Of a stretch of DNA of 64,000 nt, positions 1 to 10,712 are shown piece after piece. The position numbers and the translations under genes are program-made. Location: contig ML769504.1 in assembly GCA_009733575.1 (NCBI GenBank), positions 13,687 to 77,686 of the forward strand, in the 5' to 3' direction. Origin of the DNA: Gymnopus androsaceus JB14. Taxonomy: Eukaryota > Basidiomycota > Agaricomycetes > Agaricales > Omphalotaceae. The stretch's first letter is position 1; each line of letters starts with the position of its first letter. The notes beneath the pieces are model-generated. The model was not told the DNA's origin and did no database searches. It saw only the letters and a list, made by a program, of their open reading frames with translations.

Positions 1-321
1 AGACCACCTTCCAGCTGCAACTTCCTGATCTCTGTGTGATCTCAGTGCAGCTGTGTCCTCAGGTTAAGACAACATAATTATCAATGTGCGGTTTAGACTT
101 GTCTTCCCACTTTGTATTGTAGAAGGGCCAGAACCCTCTCTGAGAGATCTGATGACAGAAGCCACAAAGGGCTGATTAGGATGGTGGAAAACAAGAGTTC
201 TAAGTGATCAACATTGAAAGAAATTTCAACTTTGATATATTTGTCCATAGCTTTGAGAGTAGCTTGAATCTGAGGATTGCTCAAGAGATGTTCAGGTGGA
301 GAAGGTAGAGGAGGTGTAGTG

Positions 322-425
322 TACAGTGGCTGTGGAAATTGATGTCACCCCACGTGACCTACTGAATGGCCTACTGAATAGGCTACTAAATTGGGGGGGT
401 GACATCAATTTTCGCAGCCACTGTA
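322..425. mobile_element. 104-bp MITE, Tc1/mariner-like ends
   Basis: Inverted repeats of about 30 bp begin TACAGTGGCTG on the left and end CAGCCACTGTA on the right, with a few mismatches (GTGGAAATTG against GCGAAAATTG). The terminal TA on both sides fits a TA target duplication. There is no coding capacity. The element sits inside the decayed Cys/His-rich gene, and the coding trace continues on either side. Confidence 0.75.
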
Positions 426-449
426 AGTGGAATAAATACTGCTGGACCC

Positions 450-489
450 AGCTAGTGATTTAGGACCTCAGCTAGTGATTTAGGACCTT
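450..489. repeat. 20-bp tandem duplication
   Basis: CAGCTAGTGATTTAGGACCT occurs twice back to back, just outside the 104-bp MITE. It is a simple local duplication with no inferred function. Confidence 0.8.
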
Positions 490-2503
490 GCATTGCTGCT
501 TCTAGTCTAATTTCAACATCTTGGAGTGAGCTTTGTGTAGCAAGTGGAGGAGTCAATGGCTTTGTGCTGTTCCCCACACTCACTGCAGTAACCATGCTTC
601 CTATTGTTCTTGCATGGCTCACTGCACCTTTCCCCATTCCAGAGAATGCAAGGAGTGTCCAGGCGTTTAGCAGAACGTGAAGAGGAAGCTGGAGAGGTTG
701 AAGTAGGAGCAGGAGCAGATCTCTCTTTTTTGAGCAAACTTGAAGAAGCTCTTTGAGAAGAAGAGTCCTAAAGTTGTCTTGGCTGCTGAGGTCAAATGGA
801 GAATTGGCAGCTTTACTCCTAGCATCTTTGTCAATGCAGATTGTAATAGAAGCATCACCAGAATGGAAATACTCCCTGATGTTTGACCTGTAGGTAGCCA
901 ACTCCTTTTTACGATGAGAATAGATAACCAAAAGTGGTTCAAGCCAAGCTTCAAAGTAGCGAATCCATTGTGCCTCAGCTGTAGCTGCAATACTCCAGAC
1001 AACCTGGTCTTCACGGACCAGTGTAAACTCAGTACCAAAGTCTTTGGTATCATCCTGGAGTGCAGTAGGGCTAGTAAAGCCACCGTAGACCTTGTCAAAA
1101 TCGACATATTTATCCTTAACAACGAGCTTAAGGAGAGAAAGTGGGAGAGGGTCTGCAAAAGGTTGTGCAGCTCGACATGAAGGCGGATTCCAGAGGTAGG
1201 GAGCTTTTCTGCAGGCCTCAGCAAACAACAGATCTTCTGGAGCAATTGTGAAAAAATGCGCAGATCCTGCGAGATCTGCTTAGATATCTGTTAGTACAAT
1301 GTAGATTGCTTATCAGGCATGATCTGCACACCAAGAGCCCTGGAGAGAGAGATTGCTAGCACAAGTTGATTGTAGGGATTGTTATCCAACCTTTGATGAA
1401 CATCTTTGCTGTGGAAATATTAATATCAGTAGCCTATCTTGAAGCAACAAAAGCAAACAAACCTCTTGCACTTAGTATTGTAGTTTTGACAAGATACCAT
1501 TGTGCATTGGATAAGAACCAGGTCCGGATACTACTTCCAATTGTGCTTCCGATAAGTCAGAATCTGGGTGGTTGCTGGGTGTCAAAAGATTCGATCAGGT
1601 TCTAGAGACTATCACGAAGCTCAAAGAACAAAAGAAAATGATTCACATAAGCAGCATCGATATACAGTGTACAGTATTTTTTTGGGTTTGGTTTGAATTG
1701 CGAACTTCAAATACAAATTTATCAGACCAAAAAGTTAGCCTATCCACACCTGAGCACGCACCTATTGTATATAGAATCATGCATCCTCCACCATATTGCC
1801 ATGACCGTGCAACTCTGCTTTGAGCTTGTCTTTTGTGATGCATACCTTGGTGGCGGCTGTCAATGAATACATGATATGGCTGAAACAAAAGCTCAAATTC
1901 TTAAAAGCATTCTGCAACTTGTTCATAATCCTCTCCATTTCGTCATGATGATTTCAAGTTCAGTGAGTCCGGCACTGTCTTCACTGCCAGGTGGGGACAT
2001 CCACTCGTCTATCAACGTGAGCTACATCTATTGAACAGTGTTTTGGGAATTTACTTGACAAGCTAGCGTACCTCATTGGCTTTGCTTTGAAAAAGATCAA
2101 GTTCCTTGTGCAATTCAGTAACTTTGTCAGCCATAGTTCAGTGATGTTGTTGAGATGAAAGCGAAGCAGAAGCAAGCGCAAGAGCGCTAAACACTCAACT
2201 AGCATTGTTACTCAACATTCAATATCGACGTTGAACAAACTTTGGGTCCTGATATCAGCTCTGGGGCTCAGAATGGTATGCTCTTGTTTATTAAATTTTC
2301 TTTATTGTCCCCAAGATACAACTCTCGGAATTCCAACAGTTCAACAGCCATGAATCATGCTTTTTGCTACTGTGCCTATAGGTTTCACCACTCCTACAAC
2401 TCCGCTTGTAGTGGTACCCGAGCCCGAGGCAGAAGTGGGAGTAGCAGGTTTATTAACGGAGGCTGGTATTGGAGCTTGGGGCTGGGATGGGCAGCTGGTT
2501 CAT

Positions 2504-3056
2504 TAGCAGTATTAAAATAAACCCCAACAAGTTCTCGGAGGCATATTTTAATATTTGCGACAAGTTGTCAGCACAGCTTTTAGGTAGAAAAGAAATATTG
2601 ATACAGAGAGAACGAGAGCCTGTGGGAAAAAACAGACACTTTTCCCATGCTCGTGTAGGTCACCTGCACCCAACCCTAGCCCTACCTTGCATCCTAACCC
2701 TAATCCTGATTAATATTTTAACAGTGGGGGCAAGCCCCCACACCCCCATTATTATCCTCAACCCCTAAACCCTAACCACCCTAACCCTAACCTATGTTCA
2801 CTGTTTGTTTGGCACTGTTTTGGTCATAATCCTAATTTTAGATTAGGATTAAGGAGAGGCACCACTGGAAAGAGGGAGAAAAATAAAGGGGTGTAGCCAT
2901 TTCTGTTTTTTCCCACAGCCCCTGGTTCCCGAGATATAGCCCCATCTTATCATACTATGGTTAGGGCTCCCTGGACATATTTGGCTGGCTGACAACTTGT
3001 CGCTAGTATTAAAATACGCCTCCAAGAACTTGTAGGGGTTTATTTTAATACCGCTA
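2504..3056. mobile_element. TIR element carrying telomere-like repeats (copy A)
   Basis: Terminal inverted repeats of about 65-70 bp: the left begins GC(A)GTATTAAAATAAACC and the right end is its reverse complement with a handful of changes; both arms contain GACAAGTTGTCAGC. TA lies on each outer edge (2504-2505 and 3055-3056), so a TA target duplication is likely. A second, inner inverted pair is visible: CTGTGGGAAAAAACAG near 2618 and CTGTTTTTTCCCACAG near 2905. The interior holds CCCTAA-type repeats and a GGGGGCAAGCCCCC palindrome. There is no coding capacity. It is a non-autonomous element related in its core to the one at 46509-47123. Confidence 0.8.
2762..2795. repeat. Interstitial telomere-like CCCTAA repeats
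   Basis: Several imperfect CCCTAA units lie inside the TIR element, with more degenerate units at 2672-2706. The repeat sequence matches the usual fungal telomere, but the position is internal to a mobile element rather than at a chromosome end. Confidence 0.8.
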
Positions 3057-3154
3057 TAGCCTCTGGTGGGATGGGGACGGGGAGTGCAATGATAGAGGGC
3101 ATAAAATTACCATTGATGCTAATAGTGCACATGAGGTGTGGATTCACCATCTCT

Positions 3155-3250
3155 GTCTCTTTCACAATCCCTTTCCCTATCCCTGCTATTTTGGTTGCAA
3201 TCTGTCTTTGTCCCTATCTCTATCCCTGTCTCAATCCCTCTCCCTCTCTA
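3155..3250. repeat. Pyrimidine-rich simple sequence
   Basis: A run of CCCTNT-type units (TCCCTATCCCTG, TCTCTATCCCTG) on the plus strand with no coding signal. It lies between the telomere-repeat element and the 3' end of the M16 pseudogene. Confidence 0.7.
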
Positions 3251-3299
3251 AAGCTACAACTAAACTCCTTCATATCCCCAATGTATGTTGCATCCAACT

Positions 3300-5075
3300 G
3301 TCTAGGATCTGGTCCTTCTCCAGCCACCAGATGCGGTTGCATGAGTTGCAAGATACTCTGTAGCAATCCCTGAGCTCCTTCCTTGCCCGCCAAAACTTCT
3401 GCTGCAGACTTTTGGAATTGGCGTCTTGTCTGAAATCTTATCTCTCCATGCACCAGCATTGTCTATGCCAGAATCACGTAGCAGACCCTCAAAACCCTTG
3501 GCTGCAGCAGCATTGCCTTGTTTAGGTTGAATCTTCTGCAAAGACATTTGTACTGAAACTTTGACAACGGGTGCACATGCGACATGAAGAGAGCATAAAC
3601 CTCATCTTTGGTGACTTCCTCCAATATGTCCGCATCCATGATATCTATGAACAAGCCATCAATGTCAACCAAGGTCCACTACAATGACAAGAACTCACTT
3701 TTATAGAAATCCAAGTGCCCCATATTAATCTGACTCATAAACATGGATGCCTCCTCCACCAAACTTTTGTCTTCCTCTATCCAATTCTTATCCAACCCAC
3801 TCTTCTGCTCCTCAAACGTGTCCAACGTCATCGCCTCAACCGTATTCTTCATCTCCTCCAAGAATGCCTTGACATGGGACTCCAAATACCCAGGTGTCTT
3901 TTCACTTTGGACAACTATCCTTATACCCCTCTCAGTATCACCGGCAAGATGCCAGTATGAGCAAGAGACAATGTATCCCAGTTGCTCCTTTGTCCAAAGA
4001 ACATTGAAGGCAGGCTTGGTGAGAATTTGACTGAGAAGGGCACCGGTTGCTAATTGAGCCAATATGAACGAAGTAGGTAAGAGCAGAGTTGGCTTTGTCA
4101 GGATTAGGGACAGGGACCATCTTGATCAGGTTGCATCCTAGGAAATGATTAATCTGAGCATTTGTTTAGTAAAAAATGAAAAGAACGTACCTTGAGGAAG
4201 AACTAGCGCATGGGCATTGAGCTCAATATCAGACATACTCGAACCACTCAATCCCAATTCAGCCATCTCTGAGCATTGTTGCAAAACCAAGATGCCAAGA
4301 CCTACATCTTTATAAACATTTCCAGACCCAACCTAGCATTCAAAAGCAAAGCTTTAGCGTGCTGACTGATTTCCTCTGCGGAGATCGCTGCACGAAATCC
4401 CATATGAGAATCATCCCACCAATGATATCTCAGGATAAAAACTCACTCGGAAATTCCTTCAGATACTCCTCTGCTGTCCATTGCTCCTTCATCATCAAAT
4501 ACCGCACATAGTATTCAGAAAGCTGATATGACTGTTGTAGGAAGAAGTTTTCCCAGCTTTTTTTATTATGCGTAAGCCCATCGTCAATTAGAATTTCTGC
4601 CACATTGCCTATAGGAATAAAGAGACCATACCTGCTCTATCATAACACACATTCTGTCCTCAAGAACCTCCAAGTTCTTAACCTTTTCCAGAACATGCCG
4701 AACTAACGCAGACATGTTATCATTGTATCCTTGAAGGGTGACAAATATCCCTTTTGTATGTGAGTAACAGTTGTACAAAAGACCAGACTAGCGTCATATG
4801 AAAACTCGGAAAGCAAGTCATCCACAAGGTCTGTGAACAGCCTGCATGAGATATGGTTCATCAGTAAAAGTATTATCCATAAACTCCAAGCGTACCCTGT
4901 CAGCACAGCCGATCTTGAGGATGAATTCGAAACAGGACTATCAAGAGATTTCAGTTCATGTTATCAAAATTGAAAAGCACGCCTTCAGATGTCAATTATG
5001 ACACGAGCTTTCGGGACCCAGAATCAATTGTCTTTCTTGTGCCAAACAGTCAATAGAGGTGTTTCCCTAATCAAA
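3300..5075 (-). pseudogene. M16 metallopeptidase (insulysin/Ste23-like), C-terminal half, frameshifted
   Basis: Insulysin-like enzymes are zinc peptidases that degrade short peptides; the yeast relative processes a-factor pheromone. Only the non-catalytic C-terminal half is present. Blocks in order on the minus strand: DLVDDLLSEFSYDASL (about 4850), GYNDNMSALVRHVLEKVKNL (about 4720), a WENFFLQQSYQLSEYYVRYL-like block (about 4540), NPDKANSALTYFVH (about 4100), TKEQLGYIVSCSYW (about 3980), VVQSEKTPGYLESHVKAFL (about 3900) and EEVTKDEVYALFMSHVHP (about 3600). Introns with GT-AG ends fit at 4137-4190 and about 3653-3702. The frame breaks near 4065 and 3565, and stops interrupt the 5' part. The N-terminal half with the HxxEH zinc motif is not seen. 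The blocks are unmistakable but the gene cannot make a full enzyme. Confidence 0.85.
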
Positions 5076-5570
5076 TGTTGTCTTTTGACGAGCTAACAAA
5101 AAAAAAATCCAAAGGGTCCCCAGTTTCTTGAATGCACGTACCGCAGCAGTTTCTACACCTGTTGGGCATACCACATACAATGAAGCTAAATAGATGTTTG
5201 CAATCCTTGGATGATGTTGTAGGAAGACTTGCCCCTTCAAAGTTGTTGATAATTCTATGACGAATCAATTGCGCGTCCCCAATGGTTTTGAGTTGGAAGC
5301 AATTTTCAAGTCCCAAAATGCCATGGGTGCTTGGTGTCGGTAATGAGCAGCAAAAACATCTGAGCAAAGATTTGACATACAGAATATAGACGTGCTGCTT
5401 CTTGCCTCCCATACCCATAGTCTCAACCTCTATCAGTCGTTCATGCACAGAGATATCGACAGCCTTTCCAGAGACATAGTGGCCATGGAGACATGCTAGT
5501 TCAATGAGAAAACGGATCTGGACGGTATATACCAACAGCAACAGCTAGACAAACATTTTTATTGTGTTTC
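5071..5570 (-). other. Open stretch upstream of the M16 remnant, unidentified
   Basis: A 156-codon open frame (5541-5071) reads through segments such as HGHYVSGKAVDISVHERLIEVE and ends in a Cys-rich tail. It does not resemble the M16 N-terminal half that would be expected here. It may be an unrelated gene fragment joined to the M16 remnant, or noncoding. I do not recognise the family. Confidence 0.25.
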
Positions 5571-5710
5571 AAATGACCAATTTACAAGGTAAGAGCAATG
5601 TGAGTGTTGTGAATGGCTTGCCAGCTATAGCTATAACATGATAATCTCCAGGATGAAGAGTTTGCTGGATGCCCATAGCCTAAGTTATTTCATCAATAAA
5701 GTAATCTATG

Positions 5711-5934
5711 TACAGTGACGGCAACTATTGATGAACCACCCCAAATTGGCAAAGCAGTTATTCTGATCTATTTTGTATCTTTTTTACATTCATATTGTAA
5801 AGTACAATGTCTAGTATATACGCAATATATTTCAGCATTTTAGACAGTTGCTATGACTAGTAATAAGCTTGGGACCATTACAATGACAATTTAAATACTC
5901 TTGGGGTGGTTCATCAATAGTTGCCATCACTGTA
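5711..5934. mobile_element. 224-bp MITE (copy 1), TA-flanked
   Basis: Inverted repeats of about 33 bp, TACAGTGACGGCAACTATTG on the left and its near-perfect complement on the right (CAATAGTTGCCATCACTGTA). TA at both ends suggests a Tc1/mariner-type target duplication. There is no coding capacity. It is identical to 12968-13191 except for one base near the right end (CATCAATAG against CATCGATAG). It lies at the 3' edge of the Tnp2 remnant. Confidence 0.95.
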
Positions 5935-7455
5935 TATGGGCCAGGGATATGCAAATGCTGCACTGAACTCAACAGTCTCCTTGGTCTTAGCAGTTGCGCT
6001 ATTGAGTCATAATACATGGCAGCAGTGATAATGAACAAGACCTTCCAAGATACAATGCATGCTATCAACAACAAGCATACATGTTGGGTTCCAGTAAGGT
6101 AAACGCCATAATTCTGACCATCAAACTCCATGTGCTTCAAATAAGGTTTGTCATTCCTTCTGACTTCCAGCATCGCAATAAGCCTTGGCTTGCTTGCGCA
6201 GTATTGCTGGATCTTTTAATTCCCAGTTCAGAAAGTCTGTTTGATATGTCGATTCACGACCAAAAAGCTTGCACACTGTACACAACCAATGTGCAACCAC
6301 TCCAGCAGCACCACTAATCTTTCGGACAGCTGGGAAATCATTGACAGAAAGAATGATAGCAGCCTCCACTGTACGACCATCAATAGAAGACAATGTCTGA
6401 GAGACATGGATGCCCCGCTCCCATGCCACTATGAATTGATCAATAATGGGAGCAATATAGTGAGACAGGCTGTCTAGCTCTGGCTCCCGTGGTCCAGGAA
6501 TAATCATAACAAAGAGATGCTCAGGTTTGTAGTGAAGCTCAACTGGAAGATTAAGATTTGCAAGGGATATAATACCGACTGAATCATGATTTCCCCACTT
6601 ATGAGTGCCATTAGGATTGAAAAAATCGACCTGCATAGCAAATGCCAGTCAAACTTTGCCCTCTCGTTCTATAAAGAGTTTGCCCGGAGTCAGGCCTTCA
6701 AAGGTTTTCAAGAATTCCCCCTGGAAAATACTTGTTAATGGTGTATTATTGCTTACGGGGTCTTTCAACAATGAATAAGCATTGTTGCATGCTTTCATAC
6801 ACATGGCCTCGATTTCACCATCAGCAAGCTCTCGGGCAATGAAGTCTGGCAAGGATGGTACAAGGAATGGCTTCACTGGTGCAGATTTACCGGACTTTAG
6901 AAGAGGAGTACAGCACTCAGTCGTCCCCTTCTCCAGTATCCTACAATTGGTGCACTGCAATGGGTATGTGACTACTTTCATTGTATCATACAAGGGTGGA
7001 TACCTGAAGTGGCATTCAGGGCACATGGCATAAACAGTCATATCGCTCTCAATTTTGAGCGAATTGAGAGCAGAGTAGAGACTCATGGGTAACTGGTTTC
7101 AAACATTGGCATCATCAGGAGCCCAGTCTTCTGTGCCATCCGGGTGTTGAATCTTTTGAAGAGCCATGACAGAATCAATTATGAGATGGACAGCGCCGAT
7201 GATGAAATTGCAGTGATCAGTAGCAAGTCCCATGAGTACATGACAGACAACACCTAAGACAATGAGCAGCTGTGTGGTAATGTCCAAGTGAGATACGGGA
7301 TTGTGAAAGGCAGGAGCTGCAGAGGTAAAGTTAATACAGAGAAGAATTGGAGTGTATGAATACTTACAACTGTCAACTGTTACTGGTTGAGTCTTGGGCG
7401 GCAGGGAAGGAAGAATACCCTCAATGAGAAGGACTTTGTTCTTCACATTATCCAA
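5935..7455 (-). pseudogene. Tnp2-type (CACTA/EnSpm) transposase remnant
   Basis: Minus-strand blocks in order match the basidiomycete Tnp2 transposase plan. An N-terminal segment at 7455-7100 (TTQLLIVLGVVCHVL, NFIIGAVHLIIDSVMAL) leads to a Cys-rich segment at 7040-6940 (YAMCPECHFRYPP and QCTNC). A conserved block at 6636-6300 reads VDFFNPNGTHKWGNHDSVG, then SLANLNLPVELHYKPEH and IIPGPREPELDSLSHY. A final trace at 6173-5940 includes EFDGQNYGVYLTGTQ. Frames change between blocks, some of which could be introns, and the 3' end abuts a 224-bp MITE. The second half of the transposase domain is missing, so it is a truncated copy. Identification rests on recalled family motifs. Confidence 0.8.
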
Positions 7456-7689
7456 ATACTGCGTTACAGCAACTTTTTGAGTTTGGACCTCTACTGAAGC
7501 AAGCTCCGGAGGTGACTTTTGCGAATGGCCAAGGAGACATAGTTGGTCAGAATCATGGAGTCGTATGGTCTGAGCTGGGAATTTGTCTGGTTCACAATTA
7601 TCACAGCATCAAGCACCAGTGTAAGACCGGGGTCGACGGTCTTAAGGAAAGGTACTAGAAGTAGCTTTGTGGCCTTAGTATGAAAGGCG

Positions 7690-8190
7690 GACGAGATCTG
7701 CAATCGAATATGTGTGCGGGTGGGCTAGTCAAAGACTAGTAATGAGAAGCGGGTGGATTGGGAATGCCAAAGCTCCCGAATATGAGTTCTGAGTCTAGTT
7801 GTGTGAGCCAACATCAATTGGTTGACGGGGGCGAGTCTGGTTGTCGTATGAGCTTGTTGGCCGTCAAGTCGACACATGAGTCGAAAAGCGGAAGCCAAAA
7901 CAAGCGTGTATTGAGAAAGTAGATGAATTGACAGAAATATAAGAAAATAGAGAGAAAACAAGAAATACAGGAGGTAAACAGGTTAATATCAAGACAAGGG
8001 ATCCTCCAAGGGAGTTTACGGATTATATACGTGCGGGATGTGGGATTGGTGAGTAGTATGCATGTACGGAAGTAGCTGAGATACGTAGTGGACTTAGCGG
8101 GCGGTTGTTGGGTCGGTAGGGTAGGTTATGCACAGGATCGGGAGGGTTAGAGGGTTGAAGATAGTGAAATCAGTGGTACAGGGCATGACA
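7690..8190 (-). repeat. Solo or truncated gypsy LTR (minus orientation)
   Basis: Read on the minus strand, TGTCATGCCC starts at 8190 immediately after a polypurine run (GGGGGGGTAA). This is the same LTR-start signature as the intact gypsy element at 56 kb. A TATA-like CGTATATAATCC lies at about 8028 and a pyrimidine-rich transcribed leader follows. The inner end, about 7690-7720, is not certain because no second LTR is present to compare. Confidence 0.55.
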
Positions 8191-8280
8191 TTACCCCCCC
8201 ATCTAAGGCCCCTAGCATCTAGATTGGGTTTGCATGTCAATTGGTGGATCGCGGGTTCTAGAATGACGTGATCGCTGTTG
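8191..8280 (-). pseudogene. Extreme C-terminus of a Ty3/gypsy pol with polypurine tract
   Basis: The minus-strand reading ends DARGLRWGGNVM at the LTR junction. Fungal gypsy polyproteins often close with an RGL-x-WGG motif directly over the polypurine tract, so this appears to be the last 30 or so codons of a lost element. The plus-strand side is cut at about 8280, where an unrelated gene begins. Confidence 0.5.
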
Positions 8281-8371
8281 GACCCACATGCACCAACAAA
8301 CAGTTTGAAAAGTTTATGTTCAACTTCCCATTCTCACTTCTTCCTTATCCTCTTTGTTGTACACTCTCGAA

Positions 8372-10712
8372 ATGCCCCCAAAAGAACTTCTTCTCCTTCC
8401 GATGCTTCCCCTTGCAAAAAGACCAAACGGTCCCCGTCCCCGAACCCTTTGCCTTCCTCTCCTTCCTCCCACCGTCCTACCACTGTCGAACCTTCGATGT
8501 CTGAGCAGCGTATCCCCATTGTCGTCTCTGCTCTATGTCCCGTTTCCTGGCAGACTGCAACTTCTGTGGAAATCGATGAAGCGTTGAAGGCTGTCTTCCA
8601 ACTTGGCAGACATTCCTTTGACGTTGATGTTACGGATCTCAAGTGGCGTGAAGTTGCTAAGCGCTTGAACCATTGCGCTTATTGTGAAGGTAAAGGGGAG
8701 ATGTGTAGTGCCGCCAGTGGCACTGAGTTGGTGTGCGACGCCTGTCAGAAGGCTCACAAGGGTTGTTCACTTGGGATAGCCTATCAATATCAATTGTTTG
8801 CTATGTTTGTGTTCTTCTTCCCTTCTTTGTGATTTTTGGTCCTGACTCGGATTTTCCTAGTCAATTTGGTGCCCCTCTCTCCTGGGCTCGGCAGCAATTT
8901 GAGTCTCGTATGGCTCATTTGAATTCCCAGTCCTACAACTCCTATCATCAACCCCCTTCCTTCTTCACTAGTCTCGAGGAAGCTATTCAGCACATTGCTC
9001 GATCCACTCGCATTGCTCGTCCCAACGACCCCCTCTCACCTTCCGCCGATTGTGTTGGCCCCCCTGGTCGCGGATGTATTGTCAAATTGTTGACCTTCCA
9101 GTCCTCTCCTACTCGATCCGATGGTCGGGTAAGCCCTCTGGGTGTTTCTGATGAGCCTCGTGCTCCTGGGTCCCGAAGCTCCCCTGTAAGCTAGGTACCA
9201 CCGTTCTTCTGTCCGCTGCTCCTCCTCCCTCTACTCTTCCTCCCACGGGGTACGAATTGTCCATGGTCCCACCATTCGTATCCCTCCTCCTGTATGTCCT
9301 GTTCCATCTGATCGTCCAAAAGCTCCCTCTGTCCCTTTGCGAGTTGGCGACACAATTATCCCTCCAGGGTTGGATTTGGCCCATGAGCTGGAAGCTTTCG
9401 AGGCCACGGAGGCTCAGAATGCTGCTGCGAGCAAAGCTTGCTTTTTCAAGGACCAGGAGGATGCACATCTTGCTGCGGCTGAGACCAAGCGTCGTCTAGA
9501 GCTAGAGCAGCAGCAGAAGGAAAACGGGCGGTGAAGGCAAATTGGGAAGAAGATTTGCGGGAGCAGGAGCAGAAAGAGAAGAAGGCACGTCATCACAAAA
9601 GAGGTTTGGATGCTCAGCAACGGCAACAGCGGCATGCTGGTTCCTCCACATCGCATGCCATTTCTCCCAGACCCGTTCCCACTATTCCTGTGGTCTTTCC
9701 TGGTGGTCAGGGTCTTCCCCCAACATTATCTCCCCCTCCTCACAAGGTTCCCAGCCCGCCCCCTGCTGCCGCCCCCACTACTGCTCCTTCTCCTGCTTTG
9801 CCATCCATTCCTCCCGAGCACTCTTCCACGTTTTCCCCCTGTGCTTGCTCTTGACTGTTGGTCTCCTGTCCCTCATCAGACATGGTCTCCTCCCAGGTTA
9901 CTTGAGCAACCTGGATTGGATGGGGCTGCCTACAGCAGGGCTCATCTTGATATTGCCTCTGGTTGCGACCCTGCCATGACGGATCTTTGGGATGCATATG
10001 GTGACAGCCAATGGCTGAACCCCATTCATCCGGTTCATTGGGAGCCATTGGTGAGATGTCACCTTCCTTTTTCCCTTTTCTTCCGACCCTTATTCTAATT
10101 CCTCTTCTCCTAGCCTCCCATGCCCGTATTAAGAACAAACAATGTTGGAGCTCTTCAGCAGGAGTTATCCAACATGCAAAGGCGTCTCAATTCCTCGCAA
10201 TTGGATCTGGAGACTGAGTGGGTGCGAAATCAAATGGCCATTGTTCAGACTCGGCATCTGGAAACCCAACTGGCTGACCTTTGTTGTTTGAACTCAGAGC
10301 AGGAGCGGATGCTAAAAAACTGTCAAGTGGAATATGAAATGCTCAAGGGGGAGGTTAGGGCTTTGGCGGACAGTGCTGCAGCCTCTGCTGCTAGTGCTGC
10401 CCAGGCCAAGGCTTACAAGGCTTTGGTAGTTCCCGGGTATCCCGTACGTCCCTTTTCTGCTTTTCCTCCTAGGCTTCTTATTCACCTTCTTGCTGTAGGA
10501 TCCTGCTGCCCGAATCGAGGATTTGGAAGGTATCCTGGCTTGCTCTGAAGTGGAATTGCGCAAGTCGGAGGAGGGTTGTGGTGTGGCAGTTGACCGTGCC
10601 ATTTGTCATGAGGTCGAGATTGGGAATACTTCCCAACTCATCCACAATTTACTGGGCACTTGTGAGCATCTCCATCAATGTGCCACTCTTGGCTTGACAT
10701 CAATTCCATTGA
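8372..10712 (+). pseudogene. Cys-cluster plus coiled-coil hypothetical protein, frameshifted
   Basis: Plus-strand coding trace starting MPP at 8372, then after a likely 1-nt slip KRTSSPSDASPCKKTK. At 8650-8770 a zinc-cluster-like segment reads CAYCEGKGEMC, then CDACQKAHKGC. Later blocks are a helical segment at 8860-9180, a Glu/Gln/Lys-rich coiled coil at 9370-9640 (DLAHELEAFEATEAQNAAAS), a Pro-rich linker at 9650-9850, a block around 9890-10050 (DPAMTDLWDAYGD) and a second coiled coil at 10130-10430 (ALQQELSNMQRRLNSSQLDL) and 10500-10690. Introns fit at about 10052-10113 and 10443-10499. The frame is lost between several blocks, and the tail runs into a gene on the opposite strand near 10690. 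Similar Cys-cluster/coiled-coil proteins are a large repeated family in mushrooms; their function is unknown. Confidence 0.6.

Larger units (their letters stand above)
93..2134 (-). pseudogene. Decayed Cys/His-rich hypothetical gene of a repeated family
   Basis: A minus-strand coding trace runs from a possible start at 2134 (MADKVTELHKEL) to about 93. The best block is 1228-760: an acidic-aromatic domain with DFDKVYGGF and HRKKELATYR. In another frame at 737-513 it is followed by a Cys/His cluster of the form C-x6-C-x3-C-x7-C-x2-C-x3-H (CSECGEQH), which suggests zinc binding. The frame changes near 755 and a 104-bp MITE at 322-425 cuts the tail; the coding trace resumes beyond it (SNPQIQATLKAMDKYI). 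I recall similar domain order in repetitive basidiomycete proteins, possibly element-encoded, but I cannot name the family. The broken frame and the insertion make it a pseudogene. Segments between 1240 and 2000 do not join cleanly and may hold further degraded exons. Confidence 0.45.

Noticed and set aside
2660..2800. Chromosome end or fusion point suggested by CCCTAA repeats
   Set aside because: The repeats lie within an element with its own inverted termini, and ordinary sequence continues on both sides.
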